A stretch of DNA of 64,000 nucleotides, from positions 620,001 to 684,000 of the forward strand of contig NZ_FNHX01000001.1 of NCBI RefSeq assembly GCF_900103405.1. Reading direction: 5' to 3'. The position numbers were made by a program, and so were the translations under genes. Source of the stretch: Polaromonas sp. JS666. Its GTDB lineage: Bacteria; Pseudomonadota; Gammaproteobacteria; Burkholderiales; Burkholderiaceae_C. This document shows, piece after piece, positions 38,745 through 46,859 of this stretch. The notes beneath the pieces were generated by a model, which made no database searches, was not told the DNA's origin, and saw only the letters and a program-made list of their open reading frames with translations. Numbering within the stretch: position 1 is the first letter of the stretch; every line of letters begins with the position of its first letter.

Positions 38745-39788
38745 TTATTTGTACGCAACGGCCTTGCCGGAGGTGTCCTTGATATCAGCCCAGGACTTTT
38801 CGATCAGCGTCTTGACGCTCGCAGGCATGGGCACATAGTCCAGGTCGGTTGCGGTCTTGTCGCCACCCTTGTAGACCCACTCGAAGAACTTCAGGGCGGC
38901 AGCGGCCTGGGCAGGCTTGTCCTGGCTCTTTTGCATCATGATGTAGGTGGCGGTCGTGATGGGCCACGAATCCTTGCCTGGCTTGTTGTTCAGGATCTGG
39001 TAGAAGGTCTTGGTCCAGTCGGCTCCGGCGGCTGCAGCCTTGAAGGTTTCGTCGTCGGGAGAGACGAAGCTGCCGCTCTGGTTTTGCATCTGCACGTAGG
39101 TCATCTTGTTCTGCTTGACGTAGGCGTACTCGAGATAACCGATCGAGTTGGGCAGGCGGCCGACGAACGCGGCGACGCCTTCATTGCCCTTGCCACCTGC
39201 GCCCACCGGCCAGTTCACCGCGGTGCCTTCACCGACCTTGGCCTTCCATTCGGCGTTGACCTGGCTCAGGTAGTTGGTGAATGCAAAGCTGGTGCCGGAA
39301 CCATCGGCGCGGCGAACCGGTGCGATGGCGGCGTCAGGCAGGGCCAGGCCGGGGTTCAGCGCCTTGATGGCCGCATCGTTCCAGTTGGTGATCTTGCCCA
39401 GGTAGATATCGCCCAGCAGCTGGCCGTTGAGCTTCATCTGGCCGGGGGCGATGCCCTTGATGTTGACCACGGGCACCACGCCACCAATCACGGTGGGGAA
39501 CTGCACCAGGTTTTTGGCCTTGAGTTCTTCGTCCTTCAGGGGTGCATCCGAAGCACCGAAGTCCACGGTCTTGGCTTCGATCTGCTTGATGCCGGCGCCG
39601 GAACCGACGGACTGGTAATTGATCTTGACGCCGGTGGCCTTGTTGTAGTCGGCAGCCCATTTGGAATACAGGGGAGCCGGGAAGCTGGCGCCGGCGCCGG
39701 TCACGTCCTGGGCGGTGGCCAGGGTTGCAAAAGAGGCGAAGGCGAGGCCCATCGCGGCCGTCAGGGATGCTTTGTAAGTCAGGTTCAT
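38745..39788 (-). CDS. pstS: phosphate-binding periplasmic protein PstS
   Basis: A 347-residue phosphate receptor. The ATG at 39788 has AGAGGT upstream and begins a signal peptide ending at ATAQD. The phosphate site motifs are DVTGAGASFPAPLYSKW, YQSVGSGAGIKQI, DFGASDAPL and PVRRADGSGTSFAF. The gene leads the pst operon. A PhoB box with a -10 hexamer 10 bp downstream lies about 135-175 bp before the start. Confidence 0.98.
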   Translation of the reverse strand: MNLTYKASLTAAMGLAFASFATLATAQDVTGAGASFPAPLYSKWAADYNKATGVKINYQSVGSGAGIKQIEAKTVDFGASDAPLKDEELKAKNLVQFPTVIGGVVPVVNIKGIAPGQMKLNGQLLGDIYLGKITNWNDAAIKALNPGLALPDAAIAPVRRADGSGTSFAFTNYLSQVNAEWKAKVGEGTAVNWPVGAGGKGNEGVAAFVGRLPNSIGYLEYAYVKQNKMTYVQMQNQSGSFVSPDDETFKAAAAGADWTKTFYQILNNKPGKDSWPITTATYIMMQKSQDKPAQAAAALKFFEWVYKGGDKTATDLDYVPMPASVKTLIEKSWADIKDTSGKAVAYK

Positions 39789-39921
39789 CAGAATACCTCT
39801 GGTTGGGAATAGTTGGGAACAGTTAGAGCAGTTAGAAGCGGTCAGAAAACGGTTAGAAACAGTTAAAGCACAAGTCGGGAAACAGTCTGGGTGGATCCGG
39901 GCTGCACCAGGTGATGCGTCG

Positions 39922-39964
39922 ACTGTAGGAATCTTGTGTGACAAGCTTGTGACAAATATGACAG
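39922..39964 (-). promoter_or_regulatory. Pho box and -10 element of the pst operon
   Basis: Read on the minus strand, CTGTCAT is followed by TTGTCAC-AAGC-TTGTCAC; the last two units are exactly 11 bp apart (39949-39955 and 39938-39944). After 10 bp comes TACAGT (39927-39922) as the -10. The PhoB site thus replaces a -35, as in known Pho promoters. Confidence 0.88.
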
Positions 39965-39991
39965 TGCCCTGAGCCACCTCCACCCCTCTCG

Positions 39992-40047
39992 GTGTCACAA
40001 AACCTTTAAATTTCCGTCACGAATCTGTCACCGGCGGCTCCTACGCT
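39992..40047 (+). promoter_or_regulatory. Pho box and -10 element of the fasciclin-domain gene
   Basis: GTGTCAC (39992), a weak middle unit, CCGTCAC (40014) and CTGTCAC (40025) fall on an 11-bp grid on the plus strand. Ten bp later TACGCT (40042-40047) can serve as -10. The geometry is identical to that of pstS in the same intergenic space. Confidence 0.78.
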
Positions 40048-40076
40048 TGGCCCTGTTCTTAATCAGGAGAAATTCC

Positions 40077-40559
40077 ATGCTGAACCGCCGTTTTCTGGCC
40101 ATTGCCGCCGCCGTCGCCGCCCTCACCGGCTGCGCCACCTCCTCCACCCCGGTTTCCGTGGCCGACACCATCGCTTCCCAGTCCCAGCTGAGCACGCTCA
40201 ACGACCTGGTGGCCAAGGCCGGCCTGACGGACACGCTCAAGGGTGCCGGCCCCTACACCGTGTTCGCCCCCACCAACGACGCCTTTGCCAAAGTGCCCGC
40301 CAAGACCATGGACGAACTGGCCAAGGACCCGGCCAAACTCAAGGCCGTGCTGAATTACCACCTGATCCCCGGCAAGCTCATGGCCGCCGACGTGAAGAAC
40401 GGCAACAGCAAAACCGTCAACGGCGCCAATGTGGCCCTGTCCAAGGCCGGCGAATTCGTCATCGTCGAGGACGCCATGGTGCAGACCGCGGACATCTCCG
40501 CCACCAACGGCGTGGTGCATCTCGTGGACGCCGTCCTGATCCCGCCAGTCCGCAAATAA
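40077..40559 (+). CDS. fasciclin (FAS1) domain lipoprotein
   Basis: A 160-residue lipoprotein. The ATG at 40077 follows AGGAGA. The signal ends in the lipobox LTGC at residue 18. One FAS1 domain fills the rest: H1 motif GPYTVFAPTNDAFAKV and H2 region GVVHLVDAVLIPP. FAS1 domains act in adhesion or matrix contacts; the ligand here is unknown. It is divergent from pstS, and a Pho box in front suggests induction by phosphate starvation (inference). Confidence 0.93.
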   Translation: MLNRRFLAIAAAVAALTGCATSSTPVSVADTIASQSQLSTLNDLVAKAGLTDTLKGAGPYTVFAPTNDAFAKVPAKTMDELAKDPAKLKAVLNYHLIPGKLMAADVKNGNSKTVNGANVALSKAGEFVIVEDAMVQTADISATNGVVHLVDAVLIPPVRK

Positions 40560-40605
40560 CCCTTCCGCCAAGGCCGTGCGCCTTGCCTCGGCTTTTGCCC
40601 ACGTC

Positions 40606-40637
40606 AGGCCCCTGTTTTCCCCGGAAAGCAGGGGCCT
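40606..40637 (+). terminator. long hairpin after the fasciclin gene
   Basis: A 15-bp stem (AGGCCCCTG continuing into TTTTCC, paired with GGAAAG and CAGGGGCCT, one G-U pair) with a 2-nt centre. It lies 47 bp after the fasciclin stop. The T-run after it is weak (CACAGTTTT), so it may act as a barrier or weak terminator. Confidence 0.6.
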
Positions 40638-40695
40638 TCACAGTTTTGCCATGCCTCGTCTGACATCTGACGGCGACAAACACCAGGAATTCACC

Positions 40696-41838
40696 ATGCT
40701 CCCGCCCAATCCCCTCCTCCCCCGCCGCCGCCTGTTGCAGCACGCCGGCCTGCTGGCGGCCGGCGTTGCCGCGCCCGCATGGGCGCAGCCCGGAAAATCC
40801 GCATCGCGCAGCCTCACCGTGGCACAGGTGGTGGATTTTTCCCAGTCGCAACAGGATGTCTCCAAGGACTTCCTGATCGGCTCGCGCGCCGCCTGGCAGG
40901 ACATCAATGCCAAAGGCGGCATTCGCGGGCGCCGCATCGAGCACCTGACGCTGGAAACCGACGGCACGCCGGCCGGCCTCAAGGTCGCACTCGATTCCGT
41001 CAGGGACAACCCCGCCTGCGTGGCCCTGTCCGGCAGCGTCGGTGACCTTGTCGCCGGCCAGCTCGTGGATCTCTCCCACAAGGGTGGGTTGCCGATGGCG
41101 CACGTGGCGCCCTGGCTGCAGAACTCCAGTGTCGAGATTGACGACAAGACCTTCCCGATCTTTGCGGCGCGCCAGGAACAGATGGCCTACGCGCTCAAAA
41201 GCCTCTCCACCATGGGCCTCAAGGAACTGGGCGCGATCTACGCCACGGCACAGGATTACAGCGCCTACCACGCCGACGTGGAACGCATCGCCGCAGCCCT
41301 GCAGCTCAAGTTGCTGCCGTTCAAGGGCGCGGGCGACCTGCGCGCCCTGGGCCAGAAGCTCACGCCGCGCACGCCCGCCGTGCTGCTGTTCGTGGGCGGA
41401 ACGCCCGAACTGGCCGAATTCACGCAGGGCCTGGAAAAGCAGTCCCGCCAGCGCTACATCGTGGCCCTGGCGGACGTCAACCTGACGACCATGCTGCAGA
41501 TGGGCGCGGCGCGCAACACCCCCGTGATCGCCACCCAGCCCGTGCCCCTGGTCAACGCCAGCCTGCCGATTGTCAGGAGCTACCGCGAAACCCTGGCGCG
41601 CCTGTTTGACGAGCCGCCCGCGGCCCTGAGCCTGGCCGGATTTATCGCCGCGCGCTACACCTATGAAGTGCTCAATGAGGTGGACGGCCCGCTGAACCGC
41701 CAGAATGTGCTGGCCGCCTTCCAGCGCCGCGGTGCCATGAACATGGGCGGCTTCAGCGTGAGCTTCAACCCCCAGCGCCGCAGCAGCACCTACGTGACCC
41801 AGAGCATGATGACGGTCGACGGCCGGCTCATCGGTTAG
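40696..41838 (+). CDS. periplasmic ligand-binding protein, Leu/Ile/Val-binding (Peripla_BP_6) type
   Basis: A 380-residue exported receptor. The ATG at 40696 has AGGA 8 bp upstream. The signal PRRRLLQHAGLLAAGVAAPAWA is Tat-like. LTVAQVVDFSQSQQDVSKDFLIGSRAAWQDINAKGGIRGR is the family's N-terminal lobe, and VALSGSVGDLVAGQLV and SGFIAARYTYEVL-type motifs follow. No permease or ATPase gene is adjacent, so it is an orphan receptor, perhaps for a shared transporter or a sensor. Confidence 0.87.
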   Translation: MLPPNPLLPRRRLLQHAGLLAAGVAAPAWAQPGKSASRSLTVAQVVDFSQSQQDVSKDFLIGSRAAWQDINAKGGIRGRRIEHLTLETDGTPAGLKVALDSVRDNPACVALSGSVGDLVAGQLVDLSHKGGLPMAHVAPWLQNSSVEIDDKTFPIFAARQEQMAYALKSLSTMGLKELGAIYATAQDYSAYHADVERIAAALQLKLLPFKGAGDLRALGQKLTPRTPAVLLFVGGTPELAEFTQGLEKQSRQRYIVALADVNLTTMLQMGAARNTPVIATQPVPLVNASLPIVRSYRETLARLFDEPPAALSLAGFIAARYTYEVLNEVDGPLNRQNVLAAFQRRGAMNMGGFSVSFNPQRRSSTYVTQSMMTVDGRLIG

Positions 41839-41895
41839 GCCGAAATGCTCATGCGGGTCCCGCGCGATAGCTATGCACAGCCCTTAAACTCAGGC

Positions 41896-43395
41896 ATGCA
41901 AAATGGAACGCTGCTCGCGGCTGTGGACCTGGGATCCAACAGCTTTCGCCTCGAAATCGGCCGCTTTGACCACGGCCGCATACACCGCACCGAATACATC
42001 AAGGAAACCGTCCGCCAGGGCAACGGGCTGGACGCCGACCGCAACCTGACACCGGAAGCCATGCAGCGCGGCTGGGACTGCCTGGCGCGTTTCGGCGAAC
42101 GGCTGGCGGGCTTCAAGAAACACCAGGTCCGCGCGGTCGCCACCCAGACCCTGCGCGAGGCGCGCAACCGGGAGGAGTTCCTCGCGCGCGCCCACAAAAT
42201 CCTGGGTTTTCCCATCGACGTCATCCCCGGCCGCGAGGAAGCCCGCCTGATTTACCAGGGCGTGGCGCATTTGCTGCCGCAATCCAACGAGCGCCGACTG
42301 GTGGTCGACATTGGCGGCCGCTCCACCGAAATGATCCTTGGCAGGGGCCTGGATGCGCGCACCATGGAGTCCTACCGCGTCGGCAGCGTGGCCTGGTCCA
42401 TGAAGTATTTCCCCGAGGGACAGTTCACCGCGCGCGCCTTCACGACTGCCGAGGTGGCCGCCAAGGCGGTGCTCGATGAGGCCGTCAATGCCTACCGCGC
42501 CGATACCTGGGACACGGCCTACGGTTCCTCGGGCACCATAGGCGCCGTCAGCGACGTGCTCACGGCCGCGGGCTGGCCCGCGGGCCAGGTCACGCGCGAG
42601 GGCCTCGATTGGCTGCTGGACCGCCTGCTCAAGGCGCAAAGCGCCGACCGCCTGAAACTCGACGGCATGAAGGACGACAGGCGCGCTGTCATAGGCGGCG
42701 GCGTCAGCGTGTTGCGCGCGGTGTTCGAGCTGCTGGGCATTTCGCACATGGAAGCCGCCCAGGGCGCCCTGCGCCACGGCGTGCTTTACGACCTGCTGGA
42801 CCGCGAACACGACCTGACGGACCTGCGCTCCACTACCGTGCAGCGCCTGGCCAACAAATTCAGCGCCGACCCGGTGCAGGCCCAGCGCGTGAGCAAGGTG
42901 GCGCGCCACCTGTTCGCGATGGCCGGCGCCGGCCTGGCCCCAGCCGATTCCGCGCGTTTCCAGCGCAAGCTCGAATGGGCCGCGCAATTGCATGAAATCG
43001 GCAGCCAGATCTCGCACAGCGACTACCACAAGCACGGCGCCTATATCCTGGACAACGCCGACGCGCCGGGTTTTGCCCTCCCCGAGCTGCACCGCATCAG
43101 CCTGCTGGTGCTGGGCCACCGCGGCAAGCTGCGCAAGCTCGAAATCGACTTCGAGGACCGGGTGTTCATCCAGCAGTTGCTGTGCCTGCGCCTGGCCGTC
43201 ATCCTGTGCCATGCGCGGCGCGACCCCGACCTCAAAGGCCTGCAGCTCGAATGCGGCGAGCAGCCCGGCCGGATTTTTGTGCTGAACTGCCGCACCGGCT
43301 GGGCGCAGGCCTTCCCGCAATCGGCCCACCTGCTGCAGGAAGAAGTGCTGGCCTGGCAGAAGACGCCGTGGACCCTCGTGGTCCCAAATCCCTGA
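41896..43395 (+). CDS. ppx: exopolyphosphatase / guanosine pentaphosphate phosphohydrolase family
   Basis: A 499-residue enzyme that removes terminal phosphates from polyphosphate (Ppx) or hydrolyses pppGpp (GppA); sequence alone does not separate them. The ASKHA nucleotide-fold motifs are AAVDLGSNSFRLEI, VVDIGGRSTEMI and AVIGGGVSVL. The C-terminal HD-like part has LEWAAQLHEIGSQISHSDYHKHGAYIL. I chose the ATG giving MQNGTLLAAVDLGSNS; the frame opens 17 codons earlier. ppk lies 8 kb away across the cassette array. Confidence 0.93.
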   Translation: MQNGTLLAAVDLGSNSFRLEIGRFDHGRIHRTEYIKETVRQGNGLDADRNLTPEAMQRGWDCLARFGERLAGFKKHQVRAVATQTLREARNREEFLARAHKILGFPIDVIPGREEARLIYQGVAHLLPQSNERRLVVDIGGRSTEMILGRGLDARTMESYRVGSVAWSMKYFPEGQFTARAFTTAEVAAKAVLDEAVNAYRADTWDTAYGSSGTIGAVSDVLTAAGWPAGQVTREGLDWLLDRLLKAQSADRLKLDGMKDDRRAVIGGGVSVLRAVFELLGISHMEAAQGALRHGVLYDLLDREHDLTDLRSTTVQRLANKFSADPVQAQRVSKVARHLFAMAGAGLAPADSARFQRKLEWAAQLHEIGSQISHSDYHKHGAYILDNADAPGFALPELHRISLLVLGHRGKLRKLEIDFEDRVFIQQLLCLRLAVILCHARRDPDLKGLQLECGEQPGRIFVLNCRTGWAQAFPQSAHLLQEEVLAWQKTPWTLVVPNP

Positions 43396-43459
43396 TCCAT
43401 TCCTTGCCGCCCCGCCCTTCAAGCGCATGGGCACCACCCGGCGCGGCTTGACCGTTTTT

Positions 43460-43494
43460 GAATAAACCGTATAAACTGTATATACGGTTTATTC
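43460..43494. promoter_or_regulatory. perfect 14-bp inverted repeat, operator candidate
   Basis: Arms GAATAAACCGTATA and TATACGGTTTATTC are separated by AACTGTA. It sits 25 bp before the start of the lysine-rich gene, at promoter position. A dimeric regulator, perhaps the gene's own C-terminal domain, may bind here (inference). Confidence 0.65.
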
Positions 43495-43519
43495 GACCGC
43501 ACCCAAAAAGGATCAATCC

Positions 43520-43972
43520 ATGGCTACCAGCAAAAAAGCAACTGCGAAACCCGCCGCACCGGCAAAGCCCAAGGCTCCCGTGAAACCCGCGGCCAAACCC
43601 GCCCCGAAAAAAGCGACCACCACCAAGGCGCCTGCCGGCAAAGGCACGGTCAAGAAAGCCATCGTGAAAAAGGCCGGCGCCAAGAAGCCTGCCGCCAAGC
43701 CCCAGGCAAGCGCCAAACCTGTGAAGGCCGCCAAGCCAGAGAAAACCAAAAAGCCAAAACTGGTGCGCGACAGCTTCACGATTCCCAAGGCCGAATACGT
43801 GGTGCTCGACGACCTCAAGCAACGCGCGGCCAGGCTGACCCGCCCGGCGAAGAAAAGCGAATTGCTGCGCGCCGGCATCAAGCTGCTGGCCGGCCTCTCT
43901 GATGCCGCTTTCCTGACGGCGCTGGAGCAGGTTCCCGCGATCAAGACCGGCCGGCCTACGCTTGATTCTTAA
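43520..43972 (+). CDS. Lys/Ala/Pro-rich nucleoid-like protein with a conserved C-terminal domain
   Basis: A 150-residue protein in two parts. Residues 1-80 are Lys, Ala and Pro repeats like histone H1 tails (KKATAKPAAPAKPKAPVK). Residues 84-150 form a folded part, VRDSFTIPKAEYVVLDDLKQRA...KKSELLRAGIKLLAGLSDAAFLTAL, which I recall from small burkholderial proteins and which resembles a ribbon-helix-helix type DNA binder. Likely role is DNA binding or compaction. A perfect inverted repeat precedes it. The start has GGATCAATCC rather than a clean ribosome binding site. Confidence 0.8.
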   Translation: MATSKKATAKPAAPAKPKAPVKPAAKPAPKKATTTKAPAGKGTVKKAIVKKAGAKKPAAKPQASAKPVKAAKPEKTKKPKLVRDSFTIPKAEYVVLDDLKQRAARLTRPAKKSELLRAGIKLLAGLSDAAFLTALEQVPAIKTGRPTLDS

Positions 43973-44098
43973 ACCATCACGCTTGCGGCAGCTTGCCTGC
44001 CGCTTGTAGCGACCGGCGCTTCGGTGACGCAAACGCCGTGTCGGCACGGAACATTCACGCGCCCGCCCACGAATCACACAGTTCGATGAGCGGTGCGC

Positions 44099-44941
44099 TC
44101 ATTTGTTCTGTGCAAAGAACTCCAGCATGCGCCTAGTGGCGTCTTTGGCCGTTGCCTCGTCATAGACGTAGCCGTTGCGGCCCTCGCCCTGCTTATCCCA
44201 CCCGTGCGTTGCCCCTGGGTACACATGCCACTGGACCGGCGCGCCCGCAGCCTTCATTTCTTCAAGGAGCGGAAAGCACGATGTGAGCGGAAGTTCCTGG
44301 TCAAGCTCACCAAACAGCATCAGGAGAGGCCGATCCGTATCGCGCGTGACGGCCGGGTATCTTCCGCCAAAAACGCATGTCGAATAGTTTGACACCGTGG
44401 CGCGAAACCGTAGCGCCGAATCCAGGACCTCGGCGCTCTGTGGCGAAGCCAAGAGCATCGCCGTCGCAGCTCCCCAGCTATAACCCGACTGATAGATACG
44501 CGATTTGTCAACGAAGGGCTGCTTCGCCAGGAAGTCAAGCGCGGCGTAGGCGTCCATGGCACCTACAGAACTGGCTATTGGGCGTGTCTGGCAACTGCTG
44601 ATTCCCCGGGGACCGAAGCTGTCAAGCATGAGCACCACATAGCCGCTCTCAAGCAATTCGCGGCCATGAATCCGCATGTGCGCGTTCGCAATTCCGCCGC
44701 AGGTGTGCATGAGAACGACGGCAGGAAATGGGCCTTCGCCAGACGGCTTGAATGTGTAGTTCGACAGCCGGCTGAACGCGTCGATTGAACCCTTGACCTC
44801 CGTCTCCATGCTCACAGGCTTTTGGCCTTGTGTCCTCTTTCGGAGGGTGTCGCGAATGTCTTGCGCGTGTACGAATGTGCTGAGCGCAAACGACAGCAGC
44901 ACCATGATCCAGCCGCGAATCAGTTCCGGTTGTTGTTGCAT
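44099..44941 (-). CDS. exported dienelactone hydrolase family protein
   Basis: A 280-residue alpha/beta hydrolase. A signal-like segment (IMVLLSFALSTFVHAQ) ends near residue 27. The nucleophile elbow is SGYSWGAATA, the acid Asp lies in LFGELDQELP, and the His in ATHGWDKQ. The oxyanion region is VVLMHTCGGIANAH. Because it is exported, a role on extracellular esters rather than chlorocatechol breakdown is likelier. It follows the LOG-like gene by 68 bp, same strand. It is more A+T-rich than core genes. Confidence 0.88.
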   Translation of the reverse strand: MQQQPELIRGWIMVLLSFALSTFVHAQDIRDTLRKRTQGQKPVSMETEVKGSIDAFSRLSNYTFKPSGEGPFPAVVLMHTCGGIANAHMRIHGRELLESGYVVLMLDSFGPRGISSCQTRPIASSVGAMDAYAALDFLAKQPFVDKSRIYQSGYSWGAATAMLLASPQSAEVLDSALRFRATVSNYSTCVFGGRYPAVTRDTDRPLLMLFGELDQELPLTSCFPLLEEMKAAGAPVQWHVYPGATHGWDKQGEGRNGYVYDEATAKDATRRMLEFFAQNK

Positions 44942-45009
44942 GTGGTTCTCAAAAAGCGTTCGCGAAACAGCTTATACCCAAAAAAAACAAGGCAACTCTT
45001 TCGATATTT

Positions 45010-45546
45010 TCAATATAGCACTGGGGCCGCGCTCTTGACCAAGCCAAGACTGCGCAGATTCGCCTCCAACTCGGCGATGGTGCTCCAAGGCAAGATGGGG
45101 GAGTTTTCCCGCTCGTCGGGAGGATGGGACGGCAGTTCATCAGACCACCCGCCGCAGCCGACCAGCGGAAGCAAAGGCCGTTTGTGGAGCCACGCCAGAT
45201 GCACCTCGGATTTGGTACCCGCGCGCCCACCGATGACGATGCAGGCATCGCCCGCAAGGGCCATCAGGAGGTTACGGGCATCTCCCATGCCGCAAGGCAG
45301 TACGACTGTGGCGGGCCAATCCGGCGCGGGCATTTGGTCTGGCGGCACGATGCTGAGCACCAGGCCGTTTGCCTGAATCGCGCGCTCGGCAGCAACCCTG
45401 GTTGCGGGACTGCCGCACCCGCTCACCGCGGTGATACCCAGTCTGGCCAGCGCTTCACCCGCCTCACCGGCGAGTTCATAGGCGCGGGAGCCGGGCTCGG
45501 CGCTGCCGAGTACACAAACCTGGGGTTTTCGATGGGATGCAATCAT
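45010..45546 (-). CDS. LOG/SLOG-fold nucleotide-binding protein, TIGR00725-like
   Basis: A 178-residue Rossmann-like protein. VCVLGSAEPGSRAYELAGEAGEALARLG is the N-terminal motif, and the PGGxGT-type loop appears as VIGGRAGTKSEVHLAW. Relatives are LOG phosphoribohydrolases and SLOG sensor domains. The degenerate loop (GGRAGTKSE) suggests ligand binding more than cytokinin-type catalysis. It is 24 bp downstream of a small membrane protein gene, in a three-gene unit. Confidence 0.82.
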   Translation of the reverse strand: MIASHRKPQVCVLGSAEPGSRAYELAGEAGEALARLGITAVSGCGSPATRVAAERAIQANGLVLSIVPPDQMPAPDWPATVVLPCGMGDARNLLMALAGDACIVIGGRAGTKSEVHLAWLHKRPLLPLVGCGGWSDELPSHPPDERENSPILPWSTIAELEANLRSLGLVKSAAPVLY

Positions 45547-45570
45547 GGTGGGGCCCTGTCGACTGCGGTG

Positions 45571-45957
45571 TCATGCCTCTGCTGATGCGCCCTGGCGATA
45601 GAGCGAGCCCGCCAGAATGGCAAGGCCGATCGCCGGACCAGGGGCGACATACATGACCATGACAAACCATACGCATGCCAGGGCGCCCGAGGTAAAGAAC
45701 AGCCATTCCCGGATGCGCAGCCGCGCTACGGAGAGCTGCACCGCCACCAGGGAGGCAAAAAAAGCCAAAGGCCAGGCGATCGAGATATCCGCCGAAATAC
45801 GCCGGAGTCCCGCCAATGGAATGGCGCCCAGTCCATCCAGCGTTCCCCATACAGCGGCAAAGATGAATACGGCCGCGTTAAACCACGCGAAGCCAAGATT
45901 GAGCCGGGCGATGGCCTTGTTGGACTGAGGCCTGGCGATGAATGGGCTGGAGCGCAT
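45571..45957 (-). CDS. small four-TM membrane protein, unknown
   Basis: A 128-residue protein with four hydrophobic helices (FAWFNAAVFIFAAVWGTLDGLG, IAWPLAFFASLVAVQL, EWLFFTSGALACVWFVMVMYV, PAIGLAILAGSLY). The ATG at 45957 lies one base after the stop of the upstream gene, indicating tight coupling. I do not recognise a family. Confidence 0.78.
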   Translation of the reverse strand: MRSSPFIARPQSNKAIARLNLGFAWFNAAVFIFAAVWGTLDGLGAIPLAGLRRISADISIAWPLAFFASLVAVQLSVARLRIREWLFFTSGALACVWFVMVMYVAPGPAIGLAILAGSLYRQGASAEA

Positions 45958-45958
45958 C

Positions 45959-46321
45959 TCAGTGCCTCGCGCCCTGGCTCTTGACCAGCGCCAGCGTTTG
46001 CGAACAAACCACGTCGCGATTCGGCGCGGCCTTGATGCTCGCATAAAAAGCGTCGCCCTCTTTCCGCCCTTGAAGAAAGACCTGCTCGATATTGATCCCT
46101 AGGCTGGCGTAGAGCTGCTCTCCGCCCTTGGTATCGGCATCAAACCGCACCTTGTAGGCCTTGAGCGTCTCCGCCGGCGCGCCGCAGTGCTCGGCGACCT
46201 GGTAAGTCTTTCCGCTGGAGAGCCCCCCGGTCACAATCATCTCCTTGATCCCGGCGGGCGCGGGCTGCGCGTGAGCCCCGAACGAAAGACAGGCAAGAAC
46301 CACAAAAAAGGCCTGACGCAT
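45959..46321 (-). CDS. exported protein of unknown function
   Basis: A 120-residue protein with a clean Sec signal, MRQAFFVVLACLSFGAHAQP. Two cysteines remain in the mature part (AEHCGAP and VVCSQT) and could form a disulfide. It is the first gene of the unit running to the LOG-like gene. It starts about 50 bp after an attC-type core word and the displaced sixA end. Confidence 0.75.
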   Translation of the reverse strand: MRQAFFVVLACLSFGAHAQPAPAGIKEMIVTGGLSSGKTYQVAEHCGAPAETLKAYKVRFDADTKGGEQLYASLGINIEQVFLQGRKEGDAFYASIKAAPNRDVVCSQTLALVKSQGARH

Positions 46322-46367
46322 CTATATCCCCCTGTGCTTAAAGATCGCGAATGCCGCAAAGCCCGCA

Positions 46368-46374
46368 GCATAAC
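46368..46374 (-). other. attC-type core word, possibly a truncated site
   Basis: GTTATGC on the minus strand matches the right-hand core of other attC sites in the array (compare 48884). No matching left core is visible, so the site is broken or chance. Confidence 0.35.
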
Positions 46375-46394
46375 CCAAGGAGTTGCCAGCTAAT

Positions 46395-46427
46395 TCAGAG
46401 CACCTCAGGCGACTGGACCGTCACCAC
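46395..46427 (-). repeat. displaced copy of the sixA 3' end (direct repeat, left)
   Basis: This 33-bp stretch matches 50811-50843 at 31 positions, in the same orientation. It ends exactly at the stop codon and would encode VVTVQSPEVL-stop, the last residues of SixA. The pair brackets the cassette array. Confidence 0.85.
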
Positions 46428-46434
46428 TAATGGA

Positions 46435-46707
46435 TTACCGATGAGTGACTTCAACTCTTCGTGCCTTTCTCGTTCTGCTGGTAAGGCAGGGTGTAAGTCC
46501 TGGCCGACGAGCGAAGGGGCAGGCGTCAGTGCTCCGTCGCGCAGTAGCAGGGGCTAGTTCAATGCCAACAACCTCGTGGGCATCGTGAACAAGCAGGATG
46601 AATTTGCTGTTGGGCTTTCGCAGATCAGGCGGTACGAGCTTTAGCGGTATGGACTGGACAAGCGCGCGCATCAGGTGAGCGCCAGGGGGAACCTTGCCGA
46701 GTTTCAA
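46435..46707 (-). pseudogene. decayed cassette ORF, about 90 codons
   Basis: The frame is open from upstream (NATTHQDRGLRLKLGKVPPGAH...) but has only a TTG at 46707 as a start. The first half, to KFILLVHDAHEVVGIEL, has coding character; the Arg-rich second half (RRPGLTPCLTSRTRKARR) does not. It lies just after the attC at 46747. I read it as the remains of a cassette gene; no function can be given. Confidence 0.4.
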
Positions 46708-46746
46708 GCGTAGCCCACGATCTTGATGAGTCGTTGCATTGTGTTG

Positions 46747-46832
46747 TCTAGCGTTGGAACTGACCGGGCTGCAACATTCGCGGCAGAGCCGCCTGGTGCA
46801 GTTGCGGGCCTGTGTTCAGCGGCATGTTAAGT
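46747..46832 (-). repeat. attC recombination site
   Basis: On the minus strand ACTTAAC (46832-46826) starts and CGCTAGAC ends the site, about 86 bp, with GAAC/GTTC inner pairing. The right core has GCT for GTT, so it may recombine poorly. It follows the OmpA-like cassette gene. Confidence 0.6.
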
Positions 46833-46859
46833 CTCATTTTTTTCGTGAACCGGAGAAAC

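Noticed and set aside
43474..43490. LexA-type SOS box in CTGTATATACGG
   Set aside because: The right half lacks the CAG of the CTG-N10-CAG rule; the 14-bp inverted repeat around it is a better explanation.
43985..44003. GCGGCAG/CTGCCGC hairpin between the lysine-rich gene and the dienelactone hydrolase as an intrinsic terminator
   Set aside because: The 7-bp stem is perfect and lies between convergent genes, but no T-run follows on either strand; it may only slow polymerase or mark a Rho-dependent end.
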